A stretch of DNA of 64,000 nt from Paenibacillus sp. 1001270B_150601_E10 (GCF_015558675.1 NZ_JADMOL010000001.1:843797-907796); one strand, 5' to 3'. Numbered from the stretch's first letter, positions 24,934 through 34,227 are shown. Numbers and translations are program-made. The notes: generated from the letters alone by a model not told the origin.

Positions 24934-26670
24934 ATGAAGAGTTCGCTTCACAAGAGACTTACGATTGGCTTTCTTGCCATTACCGTACCATTCGTCATCC
25001 TGCTTCTTTACAACAATCTGTATGCGTCCAACACGGTTCGTGAGCAGGTGGCGCAATCCAATAAGAATGCGATCATGCTCTATGCCAATCAGATTCAAGC
25101 TGGTTTGAATCGGGAGACGAATTACCTGTACAATCTCGCGGTCGAAGACTACAATATTATTCAGCTCCCTAGAATCATTCAGGATGACTATGAATATACG
25201 CTAACGAAGTATCGAATCTATAATGAATTAAGCCGCTTCCACCATTATTACAGCACCATCGACTTTGAATTTGTCTATACCGTCAAGAATAAGGATCTGC
25301 TGCATACGCTGATTCCTTCTGATTCCTATCAAGAGATATACCAGATGAAGTCTACGCTTCATGAGCTGCTTGAGCGGGTAAACAGCAGCAGCCGATATTT
25401 CAAGCAGTGGTCTTTAATAAAATACGGAAATGAAAGCGCTTTATTAAGGCTGGTCGACACCGGGTCCGGCGTCTATCTGGGAGCTTTCGTCCGACTTCGG
25501 AACTTAATGATTCCGCTTGATTTAATCGAGCTTGGCGAGGAAGGCTTTGCCTCCTTTGTCTCAAAGGAACATGAGATCATTACAGCACGCTCGCTCCGTC
25601 CTTCATCGCTCAGCATGCCGGACTTTTCTTTTCACCCTGAACAAATGTATCAGTCGATTAAGCTTGATCAAAAGAACTACATCGTCGTGACAAGTCCAAT
25701 CGAAGGTACAGACACGATGCTGAGCGCCTTTATTCCTGAGCAGAGCATGCTGCAGAATCTCATTTATTTTCGCTCGCTTATCTTTATTGTGCCGGTATGT
25801 GCAGCTATCGTTCTATTCATCTATCTCATGTATTTGAATGATCTCGTTCTTAAGCCGCTTCGCAATCTGATCAATGGAATGCGCAAGTTGAAGCAGGGAG
25901 ATTGGAATATAAGACTTCACTCTTCGAAAACGAAAGAATTCACGATGATCAACGATACCTTCAATGATATGGTCTCCCAGATTGAGGAATTGAAGATTCA
26001 TGTCTATGAGGAGCAGATCAAAGCGCACAAAGCGGAAGTCAAGCATTTGCAGCTGCAGATTAACCCGCACTTTTTGCTGAACTCTATTAATGTGATCTAT
26101 AATCTCGCGCAGATTCAGAAGAATGATATTATTCAGCTTATGTGCATGAATCTGGTCAAATACTTCCGGTTTACGACTCAGACTCACCGAAGTGTCGTTA
26201 CGATTGAAGAGGAGCTTGATCATATGGAGAGCTATATCCATATCCAGCAGTACCGCTTCCCTAACCGGATCACGTATCAATTCGATATCGAAGAGGAGCT
26301 TAGGACCAAGTGCATCCCGCCGCTCATCATTCAGCCGTTCATCGAGAACTGCTTTAAATACGGCTTTGACTTTATGGACGTTCCATTTCATATTCAGATT
26401 GATATACGTACCCTTAACAAAGAAGACGAGCTCATGATGATTAAGATTAGTGACAATGGAGCTGGCTTCCCTGCTGGTGTGCTATCTGAGCTTCAATCCG
26501 GAGCTTACTTCAAGTCTCACAGTGGAGAGCATCTTGGGATTTGGAATGTGTATCACCGCTTAAAGCTAATTTTTGGATATGATGCTACCATTCTATTCGA
26601 GAATGAGAACGAGGCAGGAGCCAGCATTACCTTACAGATGCCGATTCGGTCCATGGAGCAGTTCCAATAG
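24934..26670 (+). CDS. YesM-family sensor histidine kinase
   Basis: 578 residues from ATG 24934, eight bases after AAGGAGA. There is a TM helix at about 10-30, a 245-residue extracellular sensing region, a second TM at about 281-302, then HAMP (LKPLRNLINGMRKL). The His_kinase domain carries LQINPHFLLNSINVIYN with His379, followed by an HATPase domain (PFIENCFKYGF, DNGAGFP). YesM kinases partner with YesN-type AraC regulators and sense oligosaccharides or their binding protein. It lies directly upstream of its regulator and next to the Lpl-type transporter, so it probably senses the same glycan. Confidence 0.93.
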   Translation: MKSSLHKRLTIGFLAITVPFVILLLYNNLYASNTVREQVAQSNKNAIMLYANQIQAGLNRETNYLYNLAVEDYNIIQLPRIIQDDYEYTLTKYRIYNELSRFHHYYSTIDFEFVYTVKNKDLLHTLIPSDSYQEIYQMKSTLHELLERVNSSSRYFKQWSLIKYGNESALLRLVDTGSGVYLGAFVRLRNLMIPLDLIELGEEGFASFVSKEHEIITARSLRPSSLSMPDFSFHPEQMYQSIKLDQKNYIVVTSPIEGTDTMLSAFIPEQSMLQNLIYFRSLIFIVPVCAAIVLFIYLMYLNDLVLKPLRNLINGMRKLKQGDWNIRLHSSKTKEFTMINDTFNDMVSQIEELKIHVYEEQIKAHKAEVKHLQLQINPHFLLNSINVIYNLAQIQKNDIIQLMCMNLVKYFRFTTQTHRSVVTIEEELDHMESYIHIQQYRFPNRITYQFDIEEELRTKCIPPLIIQPFIENCFKYGFDFMDVPFHIQIDIRTLNKEDELMMIKISDNGAGFPAGVLSELQSGAYFKSHSGEHLGIWNVYHRLKLIFGYDATILFENENEAGASITLQMPIRSMEQFQ

Positions 26671-26688
26671 TTCAAGAGGGGGATAACC

Positions 26689-28308
26689 ATGTCATACAGA
26701 GCACTTATTGTAGACGATGAGATCTATGCGGTAATGGGGATTAAGAGCGGCGTAAAGTGGGAGGAGCTTCATATTACAGAGGTGTATGAAGCCTACCATA
26801 TTCGAGAAGCGATGCAGGTGATGAGCAAGGCAAGCATCGATATCCTGATCTGCGATATTGAGATGCCAAGAGGCAACGGTATTGAGCTCTTAGAATGGGT
26901 CAATGAGCATTCGCCGAATACAGAGACGATATTCCTGACGGCGCATTCCAACTTCTCGTTTGTCCAGCGTGCCATTCAGCTCGATGGCTTTGACTATCTG
27001 CTGAAGCCTGTGGAGTATCATGTGCTGCAGGCGACGATTGGAAGAGCGCTCGATACAATCAAGCAGGAGCGTGAGGTTGCTTCACTCAGGGAGCAATACA
27101 AGCCCTATTACAACCTGTGGCTGAAGAAGAAATCACTCATCTCGGATAAATTCTGGAATGACCTTTTTTCTAAAAAGATCACCTGCTCCTCAAGCAATAC
27201 AGAACGTTTGATCCATGAATACGTGCTGCCCCTAACCTCAAGCACGCTTATCCTTCCAATCGTCATTAGCGTAGAGGGATGGGATCGAGAGCTGAACAGC
27301 GCAGATGAAGAGGTATTGGAATATGCGCTTCGCAACATTGCAAGAGACCTCATGCTGCTTGGCCGTCATGGAGATGTCATTCAGACCAAGCTTGGCGTGA
27401 ATTGTGTCCTCCTCTTTATCGAGCAGGCAGATGAGCTTAATTCCGCCTGGCTTGAGGAACAATGCCGCCAATATATTCATTATTGTCGCGAATACTTGTA
27501 CAGCTACGTTTCCTGTTATATAGGCAAGGCTTCCCTGCTGTCTCAGGTGGGCCTGATGTATAAAAAGCTTTTGGATATGGAGTACAACATGATTAAGAAA
27601 AAAAGTCAGGTACAATGGTATAAAGAATCGCATTCTTCGGCTCAGAACACGAAGCTTCCTGAATTTACAACTTGGACGCTGCTCATCGAACAGGGCAAGA
27701 AGGAGGATATGGAAAAAGAACTATGCCGCTTCTTCACTGCTCTAGAACAGGAGAAAGAGCTGAACGCGGACGTGCTGCATGCGTTCTATCATAGCTTTGT
27801 ACAGATGATTCACTATATTCTGCATAAGCGTAGTCTGTCTCTTCATCGCTTGATCCAGCGAGCTGAGGATACGCTTGTCGAAGCGATACCTCGCTCCATA
27901 GCAGATATGGAGCAATGGGCGCACCGGCTGCTTGCCATTGTTCATGATCAATTGCATAAGGATGATTCCGTTATTCATCGCGTTAAGCGATATATTCACG
28001 ATCATCTGAGCGAAAGCATTACGCGTGAGGAGTTGGCTGACCACGTACACTTGAACCCTGCTTATCTGTCTCGGTTGTTCAAGAAGGAAGTCGGAGAATC
28101 GTTAACCGACTATGTGCTAAGTGAGCGTATGAAGGTTGCAAAGGATTTAATTATCAATTCATCCATGCCTATATCGGATATTGCGCAATCCGTCGGCTAT
28201 ACGAATTTTTCATATTTTACAAAAATGTTCAAGAAGCAGTACCAATATACTCCCCAGCATTATCGTCGGCACCTTGAAGATCAACCGATAAAGTCCAGTT
28301 CTGGATAA
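26689..28308 (+). CDS. YesN-family response regulator with AraC DNA-binding domain
   Basis: 539 residues. The receiver domain has DDE at 9-11, Asp56 (ILICDIEMP), Thr in FLTAHSN and Lys in LLKPVEYH. A long middle region of about 300 residues is typical of YesN proteins. The C-terminal AraC unit has two helix-turn-helix motifs: TREELADHVHLNPAYLSRLF and ISDIAQSVGYTNFSYFTKMF. GAGGGGG precedes ATG 26689, 18 bp after the kinase. AraC units bind direct repeats, and the tandem GTCAC repeats before the transporter operon and the GH30 gene are its likely targets. Confidence 0.94.
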   Translation: MSYRALIVDDEIYAVMGIKSGVKWEELHITEVYEAYHIREAMQVMSKASIDILICDIEMPRGNGIELLEWVNEHSPNTETIFLTAHSNFSFVQRAIQLDGFDYLLKPVEYHVLQATIGRALDTIKQEREVASLREQYKPYYNLWLKKKSLISDKFWNDLFSKKITCSSSNTERLIHEYVLPLTSSTLILPIVISVEGWDRELNSADEEVLEYALRNIARDLMLLGRHGDVIQTKLGVNCVLLFIEQADELNSAWLEEQCRQYIHYCREYLYSYVSCYIGKASLLSQVGLMYKKLLDMEYNMIKKKSQVQWYKESHSSAQNTKLPEFTTWTLLIEQGKKEDMEKELCRFFTALEQEKELNADVLHAFYHSFVQMIHYILHKRSLSLHRLIQRAEDTLVEAIPRSIADMEQWAHRLLAIVHDQLHKDDSVIHRVKRYIHDHLSESITREELADHVHLNPAYLSRLFKKEVGESLTDYVLSERMKVAKDLIINSSMPISDIAQSVGYTNFSYFTKMFKKQYQYTPQHYRRHLEDQPIKSSSG

Positions 28309-28323
28309 ATGTTGTTAATTGAT

Positions 28324-28337
28324 TGTAAACGCTATCA
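28324..28337. promoter_or_regulatory. Catabolite-responsive element (cre) before the GH30 gene
   Basis: TGTAAACGCTATCA fits the cre consensus TGWAANCGNTNWCA at every position. It ends 4 bp before the first GTCAC repeat, so CcpA binding could hinder the activator. CcpA-mediated glucose repression is the established role of such sites in Bacillales. Confidence 0.8.
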
Positions 28338-28341
28338 GAAT

Positions 28342-28405
28342 GTCACGAATGTATTAGAATGATGTCACAAGATTGTTAGTGACTTGTGATGAGGATTGCT
28401 ACAAT
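28342..28405 (+). promoter_or_regulatory. GH30 promoter with tandem GTCAC repeats
   Basis: Direct repeats start at 28342 (GTCACGAATGTATTAGAA) and 28364 (GTCACAAGATTGTTAGTG), 22 bp apart. The second runs into TAGTGA (28377-28382), 17 bp before TACAAT (28400-28405). Spacing and core match the transporter promoter at 21198-21262 almost exactly. Confidence 0.8.
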
Positions 28406-28498
28406 ATGGGCTGAAAGCCCGCGAACAGGATCTGCTTATAAGCTTAGGCTTTCCGTTAGATTTAAGCTTTCTCAAATCATTAGAGAGGTGTGAGCTTA

Positions 28499-30298
28499 AT
28501 GTTGAAGAAGTTCCTGAAGTCAAGTCTCATCGCAAGTGTTCTTCTCATGTCAGTCATATCGGTTCCGTTCACCGCAGGTGCAGCCTCAAGCGTGACTGTG
28601 AACTGGAATGACGTCAAGCAAGACATCGATGGCTTAGGCGTATCCCAAGCTGGATGGTCAGACGCAGTATACGATTTGCAAGAGCCTGTTCGCAGTCACA
28701 TCATGGATTTGCTGTTTGATCAAGAGGAAGGCATCGGGGCTTCCATCTTCCGTGGAGCAATCTTCGCTGAATTCAACCCTTCTCCTGGCGTGTACAACTT
28801 TAATGCAAGACCGGATCAGGTATGGGTTATGCAGCAAGCCAAGGCTCGCGGTGTAGACAAGATTGTCGCTAGCTCCTGGAGTCCGCCAGCATGGATGAAG
28901 ACGAACAATCAAACGACACATGGCGGCTTTCTAAAAAATGAAAACTACGGGGACTTTGCAACATTGATGTCCAAGTTTGCGAAAGAATACAAAAGCCAGT
29001 TTGGTATCGATATCTATGCGATGTCCATTGCCAATGAGCCGAATTCCATGACCTTCTTGAGCTGGGATTCCAGTGAGTGGAATTCGACACACTTCCAAGT
29101 GTTCATTCGTGACTACTTGAAGCAGGCTATGATTGCTGAGGGCGTACAGAATACGAAGGTCATCGCTGGCGAGTCCTCCTGGTGGTCTGAGGATCTGATC
29201 AAGGATTCCTTGAACGATCCAGCTGCTGCAGAGCGTCTTGATATTGTAGCTGGCCATAACTACCCGATTCCGATTATTAATGCCGAGATGCCAACGACGC
29301 CATTCTCAACTGCTGTATCAAAAGGAAAGAAAGTGTGGATGACCGAGGTATCTTCTGTTGATACGTATGATCCAGGCATTAACTCCGGTCTCAAATTCGC
29401 GAAGCAGCTCCATAACTTTATGACAAAAGCGAATGTGAACGCTTGGCTGTACTGGACAGGAGCTATTCCTGGCAGCAATGATGAAGGCTTAATCAATGTA
29501 TATAAAGATACAAATACGTATCAAGTGACGAAGCGCTACTACACCTTCGGCAACTACAGCAAATTTATTCGCCCTGGCTATGTCCGCATTGGTGCAACTG
29601 AGAATCCGCAATCGGGTGTATACACATCTGCTTACAAGGATCCTGTTACCGGTAAATTCACCATTGTGGCAATCAATGATACGGATGCCTCTGCTCCGCT
29701 CAATCTAACACCTAGCGGATTCAACGCAGGCTATATTACGCCGTACACGACTAATTCCAGTCTTAGTTTGACTCAAGGAGCCAACATTCCGTTAGCAAAC
29801 GGCAGCTATTCGGTTGTCGTACCGCCTAAGAGCGTTGTAACCTATGTCGGTCAAAATGGCTCTGCACCTGCTCCTGTACAGACCATGACGGATAACCTGA
29901 ATGACTGGTCCTTAACGAGCTCCCACACTAGCGGGCTTGCAATGGATTCCACAAATACAGGTTACTTTGACGGAGACACATCTCGTGTGAAGCGTAATGA
30001 AGGCACAACACAAAGCTTTGTGTATAACCTTCTAAACATTCAAAATTTCAGTGCCACACTGTATCAATTCAGCGTGTGGGATGGCGTAGCTTTCTACGCC
30101 TCCCCTGATAACCAAAATTGGACGAGAATCGAGCATGTCAGCACGCCTGGCGTATATACGGGAAGCAAATGGTATCGCAAGGAGTATACGCCTTCAGCAG
30201 CCATTCCGGTTGGGACCCAGTACTTAAAGGTAGAGCTCTCTGGCTCTGATTCATGGGAGAAGCAGGTATCCAAGGTTGTTATTCAATATACACCATAA
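28499..30298 (+). CDS. Secreted GH30-family glycosidase (xylanase-related)
   Basis: 599 residues from ATG 28499, ten bases after GAGG. The signal peptide is MLKKFLKSSLIASVLLMSV...TAGA. The GH30 barrel has acid/base Glu180 in SIANEPN and nucleophile Glu283 in WMTEVSS; the following beta domain (FIRPGYVRIGATENPQSGVY, IVAINDT) closely resembles B. subtilis XynC. The arginine-rich WWYIRRSYGP segment that gives XynC its glucuronate specificity is replaced by LYWTGAIPGSNDEG, so strict glucuronoxylan specificity is unlikely. About residues 460-599 form an extra beta-rich domain, perhaps carbohydrate-binding, that I cannot assign. Regulation: YesN-type repeats plus cre. Confidence 0.9.
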   Translation: MLKKFLKSSLIASVLLMSVISVPFTAGAASSVTVNWNDVKQDIDGLGVSQAGWSDAVYDLQEPVRSHIMDLLFDQEEGIGASIFRGAIFAEFNPSPGVYNFNARPDQVWVMQQAKARGVDKIVASSWSPPAWMKTNNQTTHGGFLKNENYGDFATLMSKFAKEYKSQFGIDIYAMSIANEPNSMTFLSWDSSEWNSTHFQVFIRDYLKQAMIAEGVQNTKVIAGESSWWSEDLIKDSLNDPAAAERLDIVAGHNYPIPIINAEMPTTPFSTAVSKGKKVWMTEVSSVDTYDPGINSGLKFAKQLHNFMTKANVNAWLYWTGAIPGSNDEGLINVYKDTNTYQVTKRYYTFGNYSKFIRPGYVRIGATENPQSGVYTSAYKDPVTGKFTIVAINDTDASAPLNLTPSGFNAGYITPYTTNSSLSLTQGANIPLANGSYSVVVPPKSVVTYVGQNGSAPAPVQTMTDNLNDWSLTSSHTSGLAMDSTNTGYFDGDTSRVKRNEGTTQSFVYNLLNIQNFSATLYQFSVWDGVAFYASPDNQNWTRIEHVSTPGVYTGSKWYRKEYTPSAAIPVGTQYLKVELSGSDSWEKQVSKVVIQYTP

Positions 30299-30380
30299 TC
30301 GTCATGATTTGAGATCAATCCTATAACCAATCCTGAGGAACAAACCTAACAAAGCAGCTAATAATCAGCCTACAACTGAA

Positions 30381-30424
30381 AGCAGACCTTTTCCGCAATT
30401 TGGTTGCGAGCAAAAAGGTCTGCT
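30381..30424. terminator. Hairpin between GH30 and the convergent CopCD gene
   Basis: AGCAGACCTTTT (30381-30392) pairs with AAAAGGTCTGCT (30413-30424), with inner CGCAA/TTGCG. The U-tracts are formed within the arms (TTTT at 30389-30392), so it may stop transcripts from both sides. Confidence 0.7.
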
Positions 30425-30449
30425 TGTGTATTGCAGTCAACTCCCAGGA

Positions 30450-32369
30450 CTACATGGGAGGCATAGAACTAGCCAGCCAACCTGCAGCGATGAATAGCAA
30501 GAGAGCGGCGATCAATTCAAGGCGAATACCGAACAGCAGCTTGCGCTGTACGCTCACATTGGAGTTCGTCGTCATCTCACCTTGACCTGCAGCATGCTTT
30601 AATTGAGGCATCAAGTAGTACCGGTGATAGGCTGCAAGCAAGATGACAAGTACAAATAGAATGATTTTGACAACGACAAGGTTGCCATACCCGTATTGCA
30701 CGAGATCATTCACTTGTTTGACCTTATTCAACGTAAGCCCAACTCCAGATAGAGCAGCGGCACCCATTAGCACAATCGCAAAGACTGCGAATTTCCTCAG
30801 CAGTTCACTCCAGTGTCGAGCAAATGCATCCCTGCTATTCTGATTCGAGCTTCCCTTCCAGCTCATTACAAGCAAGCCTGCTAAGCCTCCACACCAACCA
30901 ACTGTTACAACCATATGAATGACATGCATCCATACGCTGAAGGAAAGTCCGCTGCCGGGTTGATAGGCATGCCCTGTTAGCGGAAAGGTGATGGACAGGA
31001 TAAGAAGCAGCAGCAATCGTACATAGCGCCATATTTCTCCCATAAAGCGAGGCATGAGCAGGAGAATAATCAGTATGCCCATTGCCATACGAAGGAGAGA
31101 CATCCAACCAAGCATCATTGAGCCTGCCAAATGCATGAATGCACTGCCCCAATCCCCTTGCCCAAGCTCGCTCGAGAGCTGGCTTAATCGTGCGAAGCCG
31201 CTGATGATAAGCAGACCTGCAGCTGCATATAGCCATTGCTGTATCCTTGAGGCTTGCATGGATCTGCCAGGAGACAGCCAATCGATAAAGAACAAAGTGC
31301 CTCCAATAAAGACATACGCTATAACTTCGAGAATACGATACAAATTAGAGAGACTAAAGGTTAACGGTGCTTCATGACTGCTGTCGCTTAAAGAGGCCTC
31401 ATGCTGATGGGCAGAAGTGGAGGCTTCCAAGCTGCTATCGGATACAATTGGAGCTTCATCACTGCTACTTGTGCTTTGATCCCCGATTGACCCAGCTGTA
31501 TGATGGTCATGCCCGGAATCCGATTCCTGCTGAGTGCTTGCTGCCGATTGTTCCTGATTGGTAAGGCTCTCTTGTTTGACAACAGTACGATTATCCACCA
31601 CATTCTCTGTCTTATTCTCATCCTCCTTGGCAGGAGGATCCGTCTTTTGTGCTGCTTCCGTTCCTTCATTCTGATTAGACGGAGCTGCATGATCTGATGG
31701 TTGATCAGGCTTCTTCTGACTCTCCTTTGCCGCTGGGTTCGAACTGATGTCTTCCTTTTTATTTTCGGTACCTGAGGCCTCAGGCGACGGGCTGTTTTTA
31801 GGCGGGGTTACAGGCTTGGAACCGCTAGGCTTGCTGCCTGCATCTTTGCCGGAAGTCTTTCCCCCATCCCCCTTTGTCGCTGTGTCCTTATCTTTGGATG
31901 GAACATTCCCGCTATTAGAGACGCCTCCTTGCTGATTCCCGGAAGAATCCGAAGGGTCGTCGAGCGATATACTTCCTGTAGGCCCTTTCTTTGTTAAGGA
32001 CACCCCCACCGCAAATCGATAGGAATCCTCTGTTACATGCGTATCAACAGATAGTGTTTGCCATTTCACTGTATACATGCCATTGCTAAGCTTTAGGCCG
32101 CTCACCATTAACGTCCGATTATCCATCGCACTAAGCTCGCTAGGCATGACATTGCCTGATTCGTCCAGCACCTGCACAGAGCTAAGCTTGGTATCAATAT
32201 CTTCGGTAAATGTCAGATGCATGACACTAGGCGCTGTCGTTAGTTCAGATTCAGGCTTTGGATCAGCTGAAGCCAAATAGGCATGTGCCTCTGCAACACT
32301 TGGACGTAAGCCTATATTTCCAATGATGAACGTGATGACCAAAACAAATACGAACAAACCTTTTCTCAT
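30450..32369 (-). CDS. CopC-CopD fusion with His/Asp-rich linker
   Basis: 639 residues. The signal peptide ends VAEA, making His29 the mature N-terminus (HAYLASADP), the first copper ligand of CopC domains; DTHVTEDSYRF near residue 120 supplies the second site region. Residues about 140-335 form a low-complexity linker rich in S, T, D, E, K and P, with histidine clusters GHDHH, SAHQHEA and DSSHEA. From about 340 the CopD domain has eight or nine membrane helices. YcnJ-type fusions like this act in copper acquisition. It is translated after the DUF4198 gene with a 12-bp gap, probably as one operon. Confidence 0.92.
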   Translation of the reverse strand: MRKGLFVFVLVITFIIGNIGLRPSVAEAHAYLASADPKPESELTTAPSVMHLTFTEDIDTKLSSVQVLDESGNVMPSELSAMDNRTLMVSGLKLSNGMYTVKWQTLSVDTHVTEDSYRFAVGVSLTKKGPTGSISLDDPSDSSGNQQGGVSNSGNVPSKDKDTATKGDGGKTSGKDAGSKPSGSKPVTPPKNSPSPEASGTENKKEDISSNPAAKESQKKPDQPSDHAAPSNQNEGTEAAQKTDPPAKEDENKTENVVDNRTVVKQESLTNQEQSAASTQQESDSGHDHHTAGSIGDQSTSSSDEAPIVSDSSLEASTSAHQHEASLSDSSHEAPLTFSLSNLYRILEVIAYVFIGGTLFFIDWLSPGRSMQASRIQQWLYAAAGLLIISGFARLSQLSSELGQGDWGSAFMHLAGSMMLGWMSLLRMAMGILIILLLMPRFMGEIWRYVRLLLLLILSITFPLTGHAYQPGSGLSFSVWMHVIHMVVTVGWCGGLAGLLVMSWKGSSNQNSRDAFARHWSELLRKFAVFAIVLMGAAALSGVGLTLNKVKQVNDLVQYGYGNLVVVKIILFVLVILLAAYHRYYLMPQLKHAAGQGEMTTNSNVSVQRKLLFGIRLELIAALLLFIAAGWLASSMPPM

Positions 32370-32381
32370 AGCTTCATCGAC

Positions 32382-33440
32382 CTACTTCGTGTACACATGA
32401 ACGGCTGAGCGAAGCCCTCCAACTACCGGGAAAAACTCTAGATAAGCACCAGCCTTTTCAGCAGCTTTTCGGATTGATACTTCATCTTTTCCATCATAGC
32501 CCTGCAAATAAGTTTTTGCTGCTGATTCTGTAAGCAAGGTGGAGCCGTTCTTTAATACGACGTCTTTCTCATCCACTTGCTTGCCATTTACATAAACGAG
32601 AGGCTTAGGATTTACTTGCGCAGCTGGAATCTTATACTTGCCATTTTGAACAGTAAAAGTCATCGTTGCTTCATAGCTCGTCGAAGTATATTGACCTTCT
32701 ACTTTGTCTGTTGCAGAAGAAGGCTTAGCACGAAGCAAATACTGATCTGCTTCTTGTACTACAAAATGAATAATTCCCTTCTCGTTCGTCTTTAGAATTT
32801 CGGATGTGGAGTTATTGCGTTTGATCAGTGTAACCTCAGTATCTGGCTGTGGCTTGCCTTTCACCAATAGTTGCACGGATACAGTTTGCTTAGGGGTAAT
32901 GGCAGATGGATTGACCAGTGGAACAAGCTCTGCGCGATCCGTGCTGGTTGGCTTGCTGAAGCCTTCGAGCTTAGCTGTACGCTGTGCAGTTGGTATGTCA
33001 CTGACGGCTACAAAGGATTTCGCACTTCGAAGCGTGCGTGTCGCTTGATTATCATGCTTAAAGATGCTGTCGCCTTCAGCCGTAATAATGTAGGCTCCAG
33101 GGGTAGAGCTATTAAACGACGCAATATAGCCGTTGTTGATGCCGGACGTTTCGGAAGCAGCCGTTTCACCGGTATAGTACAACGTAGAAGAGATATCTAC
33201 TTTCTTGCCGGCCGGAGTCGTTACGTATACTTTCGTGGTATCCGCACTCCACCTTCCTTCGATCCGATAGCTGGCATGATTGTTCGAATGATTTCCAAGA
33301 AGCAGGTCTACGTAGGAAGATTCCCCTACTGCAACAATAGGAGCGTTCGTCTCGGTCCAGCCGTCATGAGCATAGACAGGCAACGCGATTGCAGCAGATA
33401 AGAGCAGCGTCGAGCAAATAGCAAATAATTTTTTGGACAT
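32382..33440 (-). CDS. DUF4198 metal-associated exported protein
   Basis: 352 residues. The signal peptide ends PVYA and the mature protein begins with His25 (HDGWTE), as in DUF4198 proteins linked to nickel or copper uptake. The DUF4198 beta domains cover about 25-255 (VDLLLGNHSNNH, KVYVTTPAGKKVD, PGAYIITAEGD, KGKPQPDTEVTLIK). The C-terminal 75 residues (PLVYVNGKQVDEKDVVLKNG onward) resemble a half stalk (copper-amine-oxidase-N-like) domain. It is the first gene of the unit with CopC-CopD; a surface metal-delivery role is inferred. Confidence 0.82.
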   Translation of the reverse strand: MSKKLFAICSTLLLSAAIALPVYAHDGWTETNAPIVAVGESSYVDLLLGNHSNNHASYRIEGRWSADTTKVYVTTPAGKKVDISSTLYYTGETAASETSGINNGYIASFNSSTPGAYIITAEGDSIFKHDNQATRTLRSAKSFVAVSDIPTAQRTAKLEGFSKPTSTDRAELVPLVNPSAITPKQTVSVQLLVKGKPQPDTEVTLIKRNNSTSEILKTNEKGIIHFVVQEADQYLLRAKPSSATDKVEGQYTSTSYEATMTFTVQNGKYKIPAAQVNPKPLVYVNGKQVDEKDVVLKNGSTLLTESAAKTYLQGYDGKDEVSIRKAAEKAGAYLEFFPVVGGLRSAVHVYTK

Positions 33441-33569
33441 CAGTGAACTCTCCTTTTTAATCGGTCATATTCCACCATTCCGATGGACAATCTTATTGTA
33501 ATATGACATTCCTCACAGCACATGACTCACATGAGCTATTGGAAAGCCAATCTTGTTACGAAATCTTTA

Positions 33570-33608
33570 CAAAAAAAGCCCCTCCTGCTTCTTGCACAGG
33601 AAAGGCTT
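33570..33608 (-). terminator. Terminator of nrdR
   Basis: On the minus strand AAGCC/GGCTT (33604-33608 with 33576-33580) and CCTG/CAGG pairs form the stem, followed by a T-run (A33571-33577 on plus). It lies just past the nrdR stop. Confidence 0.85.
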
Positions 33609-33622
33609 AAACCGGGTCCTTC

Positions 33623-34105
33623 TTATTTTCTCTTGGCATCGTCAGATAAACTGTCTTTCGACAGCAATGTACTGAGTTCTTTCATAAACATGTTTATGTC
33701 CTTGAATTGTCGATATACCGAGGCAAAGCGCACGTAAGCAACCTCATCAACCGGATACAGCTGTTCCATAACAATCTCACCGATCGCTTGACTCTCTACC
33801 TCTGCTTGAGCTGTTGTGCGAATTTGTCTCTCGACCTCAGATACGATGGCTTCCAGCTGCTCGACAGATACTGGGCGCTTCTCGCAAGCGCGAATAAGGC
33901 CTCGAAGCAGCTTCTCTCTGCTGAACTCTTCACGGCTGCCATCCTTCTTAATGACGATAAGCGGCGTCTCCTCTACCATCTCGAAGGTGGTAAAGCGACG
34001 GCTGCACAGCTCACATTCGCGGCGCCTGCGTATCGACTTGTTATCGTTTGCCGGCCTCGAATCCAGTACTTTCGTACCGTTATGATCACAATAAGGGCAT
34101 CTCAT
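33623..34105 (-). CDS. nrdR: Ribonucleotide reductase repressor NrdR
   Basis: 160 residues, standard length. The zinc ribbon has Cys3 and Cys6 (CPYC) and Cys31 and Cys34 (CELC), with RRRREC between. The ATP-cone follows ([22 protein letters not shown]). In bacteria it represses nrd genes when dATP is bound. In Bacillus the gene (ytcG) lies downstream of the coaE region and before dnaB; here a SASP gene and a lytic transglycosylase are its neighbours. Confidence 0.97.
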   Translation of the reverse strand: MRCPYCDHNGTKVLDSRPANDNKSIRRRRECELCSRRFTTFEMVEETPLIVIKKDGSREEFSREKLLRGLIRACEKRPVSVEQLEAIVSEVERQIRTTAQAEVESQAIGEIVMEQLYPVDEVAYVRFASVYRQFKDINMFMKELSTLLSKDSLSDDAKRK

Positions 34106-34167
34106 ATAGGAGCATTCCTCCTCTCTTTATTCATCATTCTAAGTTCCAAAACATCCCATGATTTGCT

Positions 34168-34198
34168 TGTAATGATATTAGAAAGATTGCGCACAATA
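34168..34198 (+). promoter_or_regulatory. Sigma-G-like promoter of the SASP gene
   Basis: TGTAAT (34168-34173) and CACAATA (34192-34198), 18 bp apart, resemble the forespore sigma-G consensus TGNATA and CATNNTA. The start codon is 30 bp downstream. This fits the expected late-forespore expression. Confidence 0.6.
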
Positions 34199-34227
34199 TC
34201 ATTACCAACCGCAAGGAGGTGAAAGAA

